64,000 nt of DNA, taken from the NCBI RefSeq assembly GCF_035944375.1, contig NZ_DASZBE010000027.1. One strand, given 5' to 3'. Positions 42,384-51,994 of the stretch are shown here, in pieces. The stretch's first letter is position 1, and each line of letters starts with the position of its first letter. The DNA comes from Allobosea sp035944375. GTDB lineage: Bacteria > Pseudomonadota > Alphaproteobacteria > Rhizobiales > Beijerinckiaceae. A program made the translations under genes and the position numbers. The notes under the pieces are model-generated. The model was not told the origin of the DNA. It worked only from the letters and a program-made list of their open reading frames with translations, and did not search any database.

Positions 42384-42400
42384 TTGGCCCGCTGCTTGCT
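42384..42400 (+). promoter_or_regulatory. Sigma-54 (-24/-12) promoter of the cyanate operon
   Basis: TTGGCCCGCTGCTTGCT matches the consensus TGGCAC-N5-TTGC with one change. The invariant GG (42386-42387) and GC (42398-42399) have correct spacing. Transcription should start near 42411, about 40 bases before the binding-protein ATG. Confidence 0.8.
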
Positions 42401-42451
42401 AACTCCCTCGCAGCGACCAGCCGCCCACTCGATCAGCCGGAGGACACGCGC

Positions 42452-43825
42452 ATGGCCTTGTTCAAGAACCCGTTCGACGCCGACCGCCGCATCCGCCGCG
42501 GCTGCGATTGCGGCCGGCATGAGAGCCAATCCGCCCATGAGCGGGCGATACGGGCCGAGGCCGTCGAGGTTTCCGCGACGGAGGACGGACGTTACACCCG
42601 CGTCGTCGAGAACGCCGTCATGCGCGCGCTGTTTCCACAGGATGCGCAGCGCCGCTTCTTCCTGAAGCAGGTCGGCGCGTCGACCGCCCTGGCGGCGATC
42701 TCGAGCCTCTTCCCGCTGGCGGCCGCCACCGAGGCCTTTGCCCAGGCGGTGCCGGAAAAGAAGGACCTCAAGGTCGGCTTCATCCCGATCACCTGCGCGA
42801 CGCCGATCATCATGGCCTCGCCGATGGGCTTCTATGCCAAGCATGGCCTGAACGTCGAAGTGATCAAGACCGCCGGCTGGGCCGTCGTCCGCGACAAGAC
42901 GATCAACAAGGAATACGACGCCGCCCACATGCTCTCGCCGATGCCGCTGGCGATCTCGATGGGCGCGGGCTCGAACCCAATCCCCTATACGATGCCGGCC
43001 GTCGAGAACATCAACGGCCAGGCCATCACGCTGGCGATGAAGCACAAGGACAAGCGCGATCCGAAGTCATGGAAGGGCTTCAAATTCGCCGTGCCCTTCG
43101 ACTATTCGATGCACAACTACCTGCTGCGCTACTACCTCGCCGAGAACGGGATCGATCCCGACACCGACGTCCAGATCCGCGCCGTGCCGCCGCCGGAGAT
43201 GGTCGCCAATCTCCGCGCCGACAACATCGACGGTTTCCTCGCGCCCGACCCGGTCAACCAGCGCGCGGTCTTCGACGGCGTCGGCTTCATCCACATCCTC
43301 TCCAAGGAGATCTGGGACGGCCATCCCTGCTGCGCCTTCGCGGCCTCCAGGGAGTTCGTGACGCAGACCCCCAACACCTATGCCGCGCTGCTGAAGGCGA
43401 TCATCGACGCCACCGCCTTCGCCTCCAAGGCCGAGAACCGCAAACAGATCGCCGAGGCGATCGCGCCGGCAAACTATCTCAACCAGCCGGTGACCGTGGT
43501 CGAACAGGTGCTGACCGGCACCTATGCGGACGGTCTCGGCAACATCAAGCGCGACCCCAAGCGCATCGATTTCGACCCCTTCCCCTGGGAGGGCTTCGCC
43601 GTCTGGATCCTCACCCAGATGAAGCGCTGGGGCCAGATCAAGGGCGATGTCGACTACGCCAAGGTGGCCAAGGAGGTCTTCCTCCAGACCGATACGGCGC
43701 GGCTGATGGCCGAGGTCGGACTGACGCCGCCCACCGGATCGAAGACCATCGTCGTGATGGGCAAGACCTTCGATGCCACCAAGCCGGAGGACTACATCAA
43801 GAGCTTCGCGATCAAGCGGACGTGA
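42452..43825 (+). CDS. CmpA/NrtA-family substrate-binding protein, Tat-exported (cyanate/nitrate type)
   Basis: The 457-residue protein belongs to the nitrate/bicarbonate/cyanate binding family (LKVGFIPITCATPIIMASPMGFY, HMLSPMPLAISMG, DNIDGFLAPDPVNQRAVFDGVG). Its export signal is internal: RRFFLK at 67-72 and a hydrophobic stretch ending AFAQA at 99. Before it lies a 65-residue charged extension with C18, C20 and H23 (GCDCGRH). GGAGGACACGCGC precedes the ATG. The cyanase gene at the operon end suggests cyanate as ligand. Confidence 0.9.
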   Translation: MALFKNPFDADRRIRRGCDCGRHESQSAHERAIRAEAVEVSATEDGRYTRVVENAVMRALFPQDAQRRFFLKQVGASTALAAISSLFPLAAATEAFAQAVPEKKDLKVGFIPITCATPIIMASPMGFYAKHGLNVEVIKTAGWAVVRDKTINKEYDAAHMLSPMPLAISMGAGSNPIPYTMPAVENINGQAITLAMKHKDKRDPKSWKGFKFAVPFDYSMHNYLLRYYLAENGIDPDTDVQIRAVPPPEMVANLRADNIDGFLAPDPVNQRAVFDGVGFIHILSKEIWDGHPCCAFAASREFVTQTPNTYAALLKAIIDATAFASKAENRKQIAEAIAPANYLNQPVTVVEQVLTGTYADGLGNIKRDPKRIDFDPFPWEGFAVWILTQMKRWGQIKGDVDYAKVAKEVFLQTDTARLMAEVGLTPPTGSKTIVVMGKTFDATKPEDYIKSFAIKRT

Positions 43826-43852
43826 GACGCGTGATGTCGCCCGAAGCGCCAA

Positions 43853-43937
43853 CCGTCATTGCGAGCAAAGCGAAGCAATCCAGCACCTCGCGCCGAAGCA
43901 GGATTGCTTCGTCGGCTGCGCCTCCTCGCAATGACGG
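43853..43937. repeat. Palindromic intergenic repeat, CGTCATTGCGAG family, in the cyanate operon
   Basis: CCGTCATTGCGAG (43853) and its perfect 13-base complement (ending 43937) bracket inner arms CGAAGCAATCC and GGATTGCTTCG. This element type is known from many bacterial genomes. It fills the gap between the binding-protein and permease genes. Confidence 0.88.
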
Positions 43938-43949
43938 CGGAGCCGTGAC

Positions 43950-44795
43950 ATGACCCTCCCCCTCAACCTGCGTGCGCTGGTGCTCTCGCTGGCGATTCTC
44001 GTCGTCTTCCTCACCGCCTGGCATGTCGCCACGCAGACCGGCGGTGCCGGGCCGGCGGCGAATATCGACCCCGAATACGCCAAGCTGATGGGCCTCGAGG
44101 TCACACAGGGCAAATCGGCGATGCCGGGCCCTCTCGACGTCGCCGCGACGATCTGGGGCCATCTGCGCGACCCGTTCTACGACAAGGGCCCCAACGACAA
44201 GGGGCTGGGCATCCAGCTCGCCTATTCGCTCGGCCGCGTCCTGCTCGGCTATGCGCTGGCGGTGCTGGTCGCCGTCCCGCTCGGCTTCCTGATAGGCATG
44301 TCGCCGCTGATCTCCCGGGCGTTCGACCCGTTCATCCAGGTGTTGAAGCCGATCTCGCCCTTGGCCTGGATGCCGCTCGCGCTCTACACGATCAAGGATT
44401 CGAGCATCTCCGCGATCTTCGTGATCTTCATCTGCTCGGTCTGGCCGATGCTGCTGAACACGGCCTTCGGCGTCTCCGCCGTGCGCAAGGAATGGCTCAA
44501 CGTCGCCCGCACGCTCGAGGTCGGCCCGATCAGGCGCGCCTTCACCATCATCCTGCCGGCGGCCGCGCCGACGATCCTGACCGGCATGCGCATCTCGATC
44601 GGCATCGCCTGGCTCGTCATCGTCGCCGCCGAGATGCTCGTGGGCGGAACCGGCATCGGCTACTTCGTCTGGAACGAGTGGAACAACCTCTCGATCACCA
44701 ATGTCATCGTCGCGATCTTCGTCATCGGCGTAATGGGCATGATGCTCGACCAGACGCTCGCCCGCCTGCAGCGCGCCGTCACCTATCCGGATTGA
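43950..44795 (+). CDS. NrtB/CynB-type ABC transporter permease
   Basis: The 281-residue permease has an N-terminal anchor (LVLSLAILVVFLTAW), five further hydrophobic segments and the inner-membrane loop RTLEVGPIRRAFTIILPAAAPTILTGMRISIG. That is the BPD-transp-1 pattern of nitrate/sulfonate/cyanate importers. It follows the binding protein across a repeat and lies eight bases before the ATPase gene. Confidence 0.92.
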   Translation: MTLPLNLRALVLSLAILVVFLTAWHVATQTGGAGPAANIDPEYAKLMGLEVTQGKSAMPGPLDVAATIWGHLRDPFYDKGPNDKGLGIQLAYSLGRVLLGYALAVLVAVPLGFLIGMSPLISRAFDPFIQVLKPISPLAWMPLALYTIKDSSISAIFVIFICSVWPMLLNTAFGVSAVRKEWLNVARTLEVGPIRRAFTIILPAAAPTILTGMRISIGIAWLVIVAAEMLVGGTGIGYFVWNEWNNLSITNVIVAIFVIGVMGMMLDQTLARLQRAVTYPD

Positions 44796-44802
44796 GGCGA
44801 CC

Positions 44803-45687
44803 ATGAGCGACCGCTTCATCTCGATCGAGGGCATCGCGCGCCGCTACCCCAGGGCCGGCGGCGGCACCACCACCGTCTTCGAGGACCTCTGGTTCTCGAT
44901 GAAGAAGGGCGAATTCGTCTGCGTCATCGGCCATTCCGGCTGCGGCAAGACGACCGTGCTCAACATCCTCAACGGGCTCGACGCGCCCGATGACGGCGCG
45001 GCCATCGTCGACGGCCGGGCGATCGAGGGCCCCTCGCTCGACCGCGCCGTGATCTTCCAGGGCCACTCGCTGCTGCCCTGGCGCAGCGTGCTCGGCAATG
45101 TCGCTTACGCGGTCGCCGCAAAACACCGGGACTGGCCGAAGGCGAAGGTCACGGCCCATGCCATGGCCTTCATCGAGAAGGTCGGCCTCAAGGGCTCGGA
45201 GCTGAAGAAGCCCTCAGAACTCTCCGGCGGCATGAAGCAGCGCGTCGGCATCGCCCGCGCGCTCTCGATCGAGCCCAAGATGATGCTGATGGACGAGCCC
45301 TTCTCGGCGCTCGACGCGCTGACGCGTGGCACGCTGCAGGACGAGGTCCGCCGCATCTGCCTGGAGACCGGCCAGACCGCGTTCATGATCACCCATGACG
45401 TCGACGAGGCGATCTATCTCGCCGACCGCATCGTGCTGATGACCAACGGCCCGCAGGCGATGATCGCCGAGATCGTCGAGAACCCGCTGCCGCGCGAGCG
45501 CATCCGCAGCGAGGTCCACCATCACCGCGACTACTACGCCATCCGCAACCACCTGATCGACTTCCTCGTGGTGCGCTCGAAGAGCTTCAGGGACGCAATC
45601 CCCGAGGGCTACGACCGCCGCCACCCGCCGGTCGTGCGCCCCAGCGCCAACGGCACCGGCCCCGACGCCGGCCGCAAGGCGGCGTGA
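44803..45687 (+). CDS. NrtD/CynD-type ABC transporter ATPase
   Basis: The 294-residue ATPase has Walker A GHSGCGKTT, Q-loop IFQGHSLLPW, signature LSGGMKQRV, Walker B MLMDEPFSALDA and H-loop MITHDVDEA. It energises the neighbouring permease. The C-terminal tail after residue 250 is short and Pro/Arg-rich; it lacks a CmpC-type second binding domain. Confidence 0.93.
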   Translation: MSDRFISIEGIARRYPRAGGGTTTVFEDLWFSMKKGEFVCVIGHSGCGKTTVLNILNGLDAPDDGAAIVDGRAIEGPSLDRAVIFQGHSLLPWRSVLGNVAYAVAAKHRDWPKAKVTAHAMAFIEKVGLKGSELKKPSELSGGMKQRVGIARALSIEPKMMLMDEPFSALDALTRGTLQDEVRRICLETGQTAFMITHDVDEAIYLADRIVLMTNGPQAMIAEIVENPLPRERIRSEVHHHRDYYAIRNHLIDFLVVRSKSFRDAIPEGYDRRHPPVVRPSANGTGPDAGRKAA

Positions 45688-45706
45688 CGTCATGACCTAC
45701 CACGCG

Positions 45707-45802
45707 CGCGTCATCCCGGACGCAGCGAAGCGGAGATCCGGGATCCATTCCGGAACGGCTCAGGCATGGATCCCGGGTCTCCCTACGGTCGCCCGGGATG
45801 AC
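45707..45802. repeat. Palindromic intergenic repeat, GTCATCCCGG family, copy 2, in the cyanate operon
   Basis: GTCATCCCGG and its complement CCGGGATGAC delimit an element that shares AGATCCGGGATC and GGATCCCGG blocks with 24981-25090. It fills the gap between the ATPase gene and cynS, 38 bases before the cynS ATG. Confidence 0.85.
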
Positions 45803-45839
45803 CGCCATCGATTGCGTTGAACCCAAGGAGAACATCGTC

Positions 45840-46328
45840 ATGAAGCGCGAAGAGCTCACCGAGAAGATCCTCGACATCAAGCGCGAGAAGGGCTGGACCT
45901 GGAAATACATCACCGAGGAAATCGGCGGCATGTCCGAGGTGCTGATCGTCGGCGCCCTGCTCGGCCAGATGAAGCTGGTCAAGCCGCTCGCCGAGAAGGC
46001 CGCCGCCCTCTTCGGCCTGACCGAGAACGAGAAGCGCATGCTCAACGAGGTGCCCTATCGCGGCACCGGCACGCCGATGCCGCCGACCGACCCGCTGATC
46101 TACCGCTTCTACGAGATGGTGATGGTCAACGGCCCGGCCTGGAAGGCGCTGATCGAGGAGGAATTCGGCGACGGCATCATGTCGGCGATCGACTTCAACA
46201 TCGAGTTCGAGCGCGAGCCCAACCCGAAGGGCGACCGCGTCAAGATCGGCATGTCCGGCAAGTTCCTGCCCTACAAGTACTACGGCAACGAGCAGGGCAT
46301 CCCCGATTACGGCTTCAAGGAAGCCTGA
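45840..46328 (+). CDS. cynS: Cyanate hydratase (cyanase)
   Basis: The 162-residue enzyme has all three catalytic residues: R89 and E92 in YRFYEM and S115 in GDGIMSAI. These equal E. coli R96, E99 and S122 at a constant offset. It converts cyanate and bicarbonate to carbamate, which decays to ammonia and CO2. The ATG at 45840 follows AAGGAGAACATCGTC. It ends the cyanate operon. No carbonic anhydrase (cynT) is encoded nearby, so bicarbonate must come from elsewhere. Confidence 0.97.
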   Translation: MKREELTEKILDIKREKGWTWKYITEEIGGMSEVLIVGALLGQMKLVKPLAEKAAALFGLTENEKRMLNEVPYRGTGTPMPPTDPLIYRFYEMVMVNGPAWKALIEEEFGDGIMSAIDFNIEFEREPNPKGDRVKIGMSGKFLPYKYYGNEQGIPDYGFKEA

Positions 46329-46346
46329 GCCCGGCGGCAGGGGCGC

Positions 46347-47642
46347 TCAGCCCTCGCCATGGCCGCGGCGGATGCGTCGCACCGCCGCCCAGACGCCGAG
46401 CAGCGCGACCGGCACGAACAGTGCGGTTGCGAGGCCCGGCTCGACCCTGAGCCAGCCCGAATCCTTCGCGCCCTTGGCGAGATAGCCGAACAGGCTGACG
46501 ATGTAATAGGCGATCGCCGCGACCGAGAGCCCCTCGACCGTCTGCTGCAGCCGCAATTGCAGCCGCGTGCGCTCGTTCATCGCCGCCAGCAGGTCGCGGT
46601 TCTGCTGCTCGAGCGCGACATCGACGCGGGTGCGCAGCAGGTTGGCGGCGCGCGCCAGCTTGGTCGCGAGATCGGCCTGGCGCTCCTGCAGCATCTGGCA
46701 GGTGCGCATCGCCGGCGCCATCCGCCGCGCCAGGAAGGCCTGAATCGTCGGCCAGCCGCCATGGCCCTGCTCGCCGATGGCGACGAGCCGCTGCTGGACG
46801 ATGTTGTCATAGGCGCGGCTCGCCCCGAAGCGGTAGTTCGAGGAGGCGGCTTCCGCCTCCAGCTTGGAGGCCAGCGCCGTCATCTCGTCCAGCAGCGCAT
46901 GGTCGGCCGCCAGCCCGTCCGTCTGCGTCATCGTGCCCGCGATGCGCACCAGCGTCTCCTCGGCGCTGCGCACGGAGGGGCCGATGCGCTGCGATTCCGG
47001 CATGCCGAGCAGGGCGAGCGTGCGGTAGGTCTCGATCTCGAGCATGCGCTGGACCAGCGCTCCGGCCCGTGCGGGGGTCAGCTCGCGGTCGAGCACCAGG
47101 ATGCGCACGAAACCGTCCGCCCCGGCCCGGAAATCGGTCGCCGCGATCGCCCCGCCATTGTCGACCAGCGAGGCGGCGAGGCTGGCGGGATCGAACAGCG
47201 CTCCGAGATCGGGCTCGGCCGCCGCCGGCATCAGATGCAGATCGGCGGAGACCAGATGCGGCCCGGGCTGCGGCAGGCCGCGCATGCCATGCGGCAGCGC
47301 CCCGGTCGGCGGCAGGAAGGGCGTCGCCTCCGCACCCGCCAGCTCCCAGCTATAGGTGGTGAACTCGCTGTGCTGTTCCCAGCGCAGGCTCGTCTCGCCG
47401 AAACGGGCGCGGTGATGCTTGGCTTCGTCGAGCGGGCCCGGCACGCCGCGCTCGGCGCAGAAGCGGCCGAGCGCGGCCCGGTCGGCGGCCGCCTGGCGGG
47501 AATCGGTCATGAAGGCGAAATGCAGAAGACGCCGCGGCGTCTCCAACGGCGCGAAGGGCCGGGCATGCACCTCCGCCAGGATGGCGCCGCGCTCCGGATG
47601 CGGAACGAGCGACGCCGGATCGTCGAAGCTGCTGGCCGCCAT
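46347..47642 (-). CDS. DUF3422 membrane-anchored protein
   Basis: The 431-residue protein opens with HPERGAILAEVHARPFAPLETPRRLLH, typical of DUF3422. A long coiled-coil-rich region includes MLQERQADLATKLARAANLLRTRVDVALEQQNRDLLAAMNERTRLQLRLQQ at about 335-390. The C-terminus has two hydrophobic segments (SVAAIAYYIVSLFGYLA; LATALFVPVALLGVWAAV). GGAGGGGTGGGGC lies upstream of ATG 47642. Its function is unknown. It converges on cynS. Confidence 0.87.
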   Translation of the reverse strand: MAASSFDDPASLVPHPERGAILAEVHARPFAPLETPRRLLHFAFMTDSRQAAADRAALGRFCAERGVPGPLDEAKHHRARFGETSLRWEQHSEFTTYSWELAGAEATPFLPPTGALPHGMRGLPQPGPHLVSADLHLMPAAAEPDLGALFDPASLAASLVDNGGAIAATDFRAGADGFVRILVLDRELTPARAGALVQRMLEIETYRTLALLGMPESQRIGPSVRSAEETLVRIAGTMTQTDGLAADHALLDEMTALASKLEAEAASSNYRFGASRAYDNIVQQRLVAIGEQGHGGWPTIQAFLARRMAPAMRTCQMLQERQADLATKLARAANLLRTRVDVALEQQNRDLLAAMNERTRLQLRLQQTVEGLSVAAIAYYIVSLFGYLAKGAKDSGWLRVEPGLATALFVPVALLGVWAAVRRIRRGHGEG

Positions 47643-47806
47643 GCCCCACCCCTCCGGAGCGGGCCTGCGCCCTCTCCCATCGGAAGCTTGCGTCATGGCA
47701 GGGCGGCTTGCCAAGCCCACCTGCCGCCGCGGCCTGATCCGCGCAGCCTGCTGTCGCGATCGGACCGGTCAGTCCCTAGGATGCGGCGCCGGATCAGGAG
47801 ACCGTC

Positions 47807-48433
47807 ATGCCCCTGCCCAACCGCGTCGCGCCCGATGGCAGCCTGCTCGCCGTGTCGGCCCGCGGCCTGCTCATGGGCAATCGCGGCGGGCGCTTCCATG
47901 ATACGCAGACCCGCGCTGTCCCGCGCCGCATCCAGGCGAGCCGGCAATGGATCTGCTGCGTCCTCACCTTCAAGGAGCGGCGCCGGACCGTCTGGAGCCA
48001 GGGTTACACCGAGCTGTTCTTCTGCGACGAGGTCACCGCGCTTGCCGCCGGCCACCGCCCCTGCATGGAATGCCGCCGTAAGCATGCGCTGGCCTACCGA
48101 GCTGCGCTGGTCGAGGGGCTGGGCCTGCTGCGCGAGATCCCGCTCTTTCCCGAAATCGACCGCCTGCTGGACGGCGAGCGACGCGACGGCCGCGCGCAGC
48201 GCACCCATCGGCGGCCGGCCGAAACCTTGCCGGACGGTGCGATGATCTGCGACGAGGGACGCTTCCTGGCGCTGAAGGGCGACAAGGCCCTGCTCTGGTC
48301 GCCCGCGGGCTATGTCGGCGGGGCGAACCGGCCGACGGGAACGGTGACGGTTCTGACCCCGCCGGCCTCGCTCGCCGCCCTGGCAAAGGGCTATCGCCCG
48401 CTCTGGCATCCGAGCGCGCACCCCGCATCCTGA
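47807..48433 (+). CDS. Protein of unknown function with Ada-like Cys motif
   Basis: A 208-residue protein of unknown family. Residues 70-98 contain FFCDEVTALAAGHRPCMECRR, which resembles the zinc/phosphotriester-acceptor region of Ada (E-A-x-x-A-G-x-R-P-C-x-x-C-R). The rest of Ada (HTH and methyltransferase) is absent. Further conserved-looking blocks are RHFHDTQ-like GRFHDTQTRAVPRR and GYVGGANRPTG. A metal-binding or DNA-repair role is possible but unproven. Confidence 0.7.
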   Translation: MPLPNRVAPDGSLLAVSARGLLMGNRGGRFHDTQTRAVPRRIQASRQWICCVLTFKERRRTVWSQGYTELFFCDEVTALAAGHRPCMECRRKHALAYRAALVEGLGLLREIPLFPEIDRLLDGERRDGRAQRTHRRPAETLPDGAMICDEGRFLALKGDKALLWSPAGYVGGANRPTGTVTVLTPPASLAALAKGYRPLWHPSAHPAS

Positions 48434-48536
48434 CCATTTTTGTCAGGCGCACGCTTCGCCGTTGATTTCGGCCCCCGTCTGCCCAATCTGCGCCGGCATT
48501 GCGGGAAGGACCGCAGCAAGGCAGGGGGACATCACG

Positions 48537-49043
48537 ATGAAGACATTGTTGGGTGCACTGGCACTGGCGGCGGCTCTCGCAGGCCCGGCCGCGATCGGTG
48601 CGGCCATGGCGGGCGCGGTCGCCATCACCGCGGCTGAGCCCGTGGCCGTGGTCACGATTCCCGACGACTGGACGCAGTCCAAGGTCGAGCGCGGAGTCCA
48701 GATCAAGACGCCCGACGAGGAGATCTACATCTGGTTCGAGCTCGTCCCGGCCGACCAGATCGACGCGCTGCAGAAGGAACACGACGCCTATTTTGCGCGT
48801 GAGGGCGTCAAGTTCACCGGGGCGACCGAAACCCTGACGCGGGAGGTCAATGGTCGACCCTGGTCCTTCACCGAGTTGAAGGCGACCAGCAGCGACGGGC
48901 CCTCCATCGTCCGCTATCTCGCCATCAACCCCAAGGTCGCCAGCGGCAAGATCATCATGATGACCTACTGGGCCTCGGAAGAAGGCCACGTCGCGCATGA
49001 CAAGGCAATGAAGGCGATGATCGACAGCATCGCCTTCAAATAA
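48537..49043 (+). CDS. Secreted protein of unknown function
   Basis: The 168-residue product has a long hydrophobic signal (LLGALALAAALAGPAAIGAAMAGAVAITAA). A compact domain follows that begins VTIPDDWTQSKVERGVQIKTPDEEIYIWFEL and ends AMKAMIDSIAFK. The pattern resembles small periplasmic PsbP/DcrB-like domains, but I am not certain. It stands alone between an unknown gene and a 24-residue peptide gene. Confidence 0.75.
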   Translation: MKTLLGALALAAALAGPAAIGAAMAGAVAITAAEPVAVVTIPDDWTQSKVERGVQIKTPDEEIYIWFELVPADQIDALQKEHDAYFAREGVKFTGATETLTREVNGRPWSFTELKATSSDGPSIVRYLAINPKVASGKIIMMTYWASEEGHVAHDKAMKAMIDSIAFK

Positions 49044-49129
49044 CGGGAGGCGAAAACGGACCCGGAACCTTCTGCGCGCGGCCTGCGTTGCATCCGCATC
49101 GTCATCACCATCATTGGGGGCTGATTTCC

Positions 49130-49204
49130 ATGCGTTCCATTGCTCTCTGGCTTCTCGGCGTTCCGATTCCGATCATCATCCTGCTCTGGTTCTTCATGCG
49201 CTGA
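49130..49204 (+). CDS. 24-residue single-helix membrane peptide
   Basis: The frame reads MRSIALWLLGVPIPIIILLW followed by FFMR. It is one transmembrane helix with Arg at both ends and a conserved-looking GVPIPII turn. It is followed by a strong hairpin at 49231, so a short dedicated transcript is plausible. I recall peptides of this form in related alphaproteobacteria; no function is known. Confidence 0.6.
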   Translation: MRSIALWLLGVPIPIIILLWFFMR

Positions 49205-49230
49205 GCAGGCGATCTCGCCGAAAGACCACA

Positions 49231-49254
49231 TGGCCGGGCTTTGCCCGGCCATTT
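49231..49254 (+). terminator. Rho-independent terminator after the 24-residue peptide
   Basis: TGGCCGGGC and GCCCGGCCA form a 9-base perfect stem around TTT, followed by TTTT. Confidence 0.8.
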
Positions 49255-49388
49255 TCATGGGCGGGATGCTGCTCCCGACACCGGCCGGCAGGAGCCATCG
49301 GGCAAGGGATTTGGCGAGCGACCGGGCGCGGCGACGCATTGCAGACCTGCGTCCCCGCGCCATCGCATCCCTGCGGGAGCCCGCCTAT

Positions 49389-51112
<1,724 letters not shown>

Positions 51113-51136
51113 GGCGGCCACCGGCGCGGATCCCGT

Positions 51137-51994
51137 TCAGCTGTTGCTGCGCGTCGCCTGCCAGTCCTGGGCCTGACCGGCCCCTTCGCTGCGCCCGCTC
51201 ATCCGCCCATCCGCGACGCTGCCGGTATAGCGCCGGCCATCGGCGACGAAGCTGATCTGACTGCCCTGCATCCGCGCTTCGGTGATCGGCAGAGCCTTGC
51301 CGCCGCGCGTCAGAGTGCCCTCCAGCATCTGGAATTTTTGCGTCAGGCGCAGATCGCCATCGCCGAGCCGCCAGGTCCCGCCGACCTTGGCGGGGACGAC
51401 CCAGAAATGCGCACGGCAGAAATTGACGCAGTTCTCGGCCAGCACCGCGGTCTCGTCCGGCGTCCAGTCATCCATCGTGAAGGTGTTGGAGACGACGCGC
51501 GTCCCCGGCTTCATGTCGAGCAGGATCGGGCGCAGCCGCAGGTTGAGCTCCGGCAGCAGGAAGAGGGTGACGACCGTCGCCTCCTTGAAATCGGATTCGA
51601 AGATGTCGCCCTGCTCGAAGGTGGCCCGGTCCGCGACGCCCTCGGCCTCGGCGTTGCGCTTGGAAAGCGTGACGAGATCGGGATTGTACTCGATGCCGCG
51701 GGCAGTGAGGCCGCGCTTGGCGGCGGCGATGACGGTGCGTCCGTCACCGGAGCCGAGATCGACCAGCTTGTCCTCCTTGGTCACCTTGGCCATGTCGAGC
51801 ATGCGCTGGACCAGCGCGTCCTGCGTCGGCACCCAGACCACGTCCTTGCCGGCCTGGCCCGATTGCGGAACATAGGCCGGCGTCGTCGCCGCATCCTTGC
51901 CGGCTTGGGCGGGCTGGGCGTGCGACTGCACCGCGCCGAGCGCGAAAAGCGACACCGCACAGGCGGCGGCGAGCGTCCGGATCATCTTCATCAT
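51137..51994 (-). CDS. Exported class I SAM-dependent methyltransferase-like protein
   Basis: The 285-residue product starts with a signal peptide (MIRTLAAACAVSLFALGAVQSHA). A methyltransferase core follows with motif I VDLGSGDGRTVIAAA near residue 80, motif II RGIEYNPD, and FEQGDIFESDF. The C-terminal 75 residues form an extra beta-rich segment (TLTRGGKALPITEARMQG, GRRYTGSVADGRMSG). S-adenosylmethionine is not expected in the periplasm, so activity there is puzzling. Its ATG overlaps the stop of an APC permease gene (ATGA). An uncleaved anchor that keeps the enzyme cytoplasmic is an alternative. Confidence 0.8.
   Translation of the reverse strand: MMKMIRTLAAACAVSLFALGAVQSHAQPAQAGKDAATTPAYVPQSGQAGKDVVWVPTQDALVQRMLDMAKVTKEDKLVDLGSGDGRTVIAAAKRGLTARGIEYNPDLVTLSKRNAEAEGVADRATFEQGDIFESDFKEATVVTLFLLPELNLRLRPILLDMKPGTRVVSNTFTMDDWTPDETAVLAENCVNFCRAHFWVVPAKVGGTWRLGDGDLRLTQKFQMLEGTLTRGGKALPITEARMQGSQISFVADGRRYTGSVADGRMSGRSEGAGQAQDWQATRSNS

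Noticed and set aside
43853..45802. The palindromic repeats as a CRISPR array
   Set aside because: The elements are long, differ in family, are far apart and have no regular spacers.
46359..48245. A 628-codon open frame on the + strand
   Set aside because: It crosses the DUF3422 gene in antisense and part of the next gene in another frame; no domain is recognisable.
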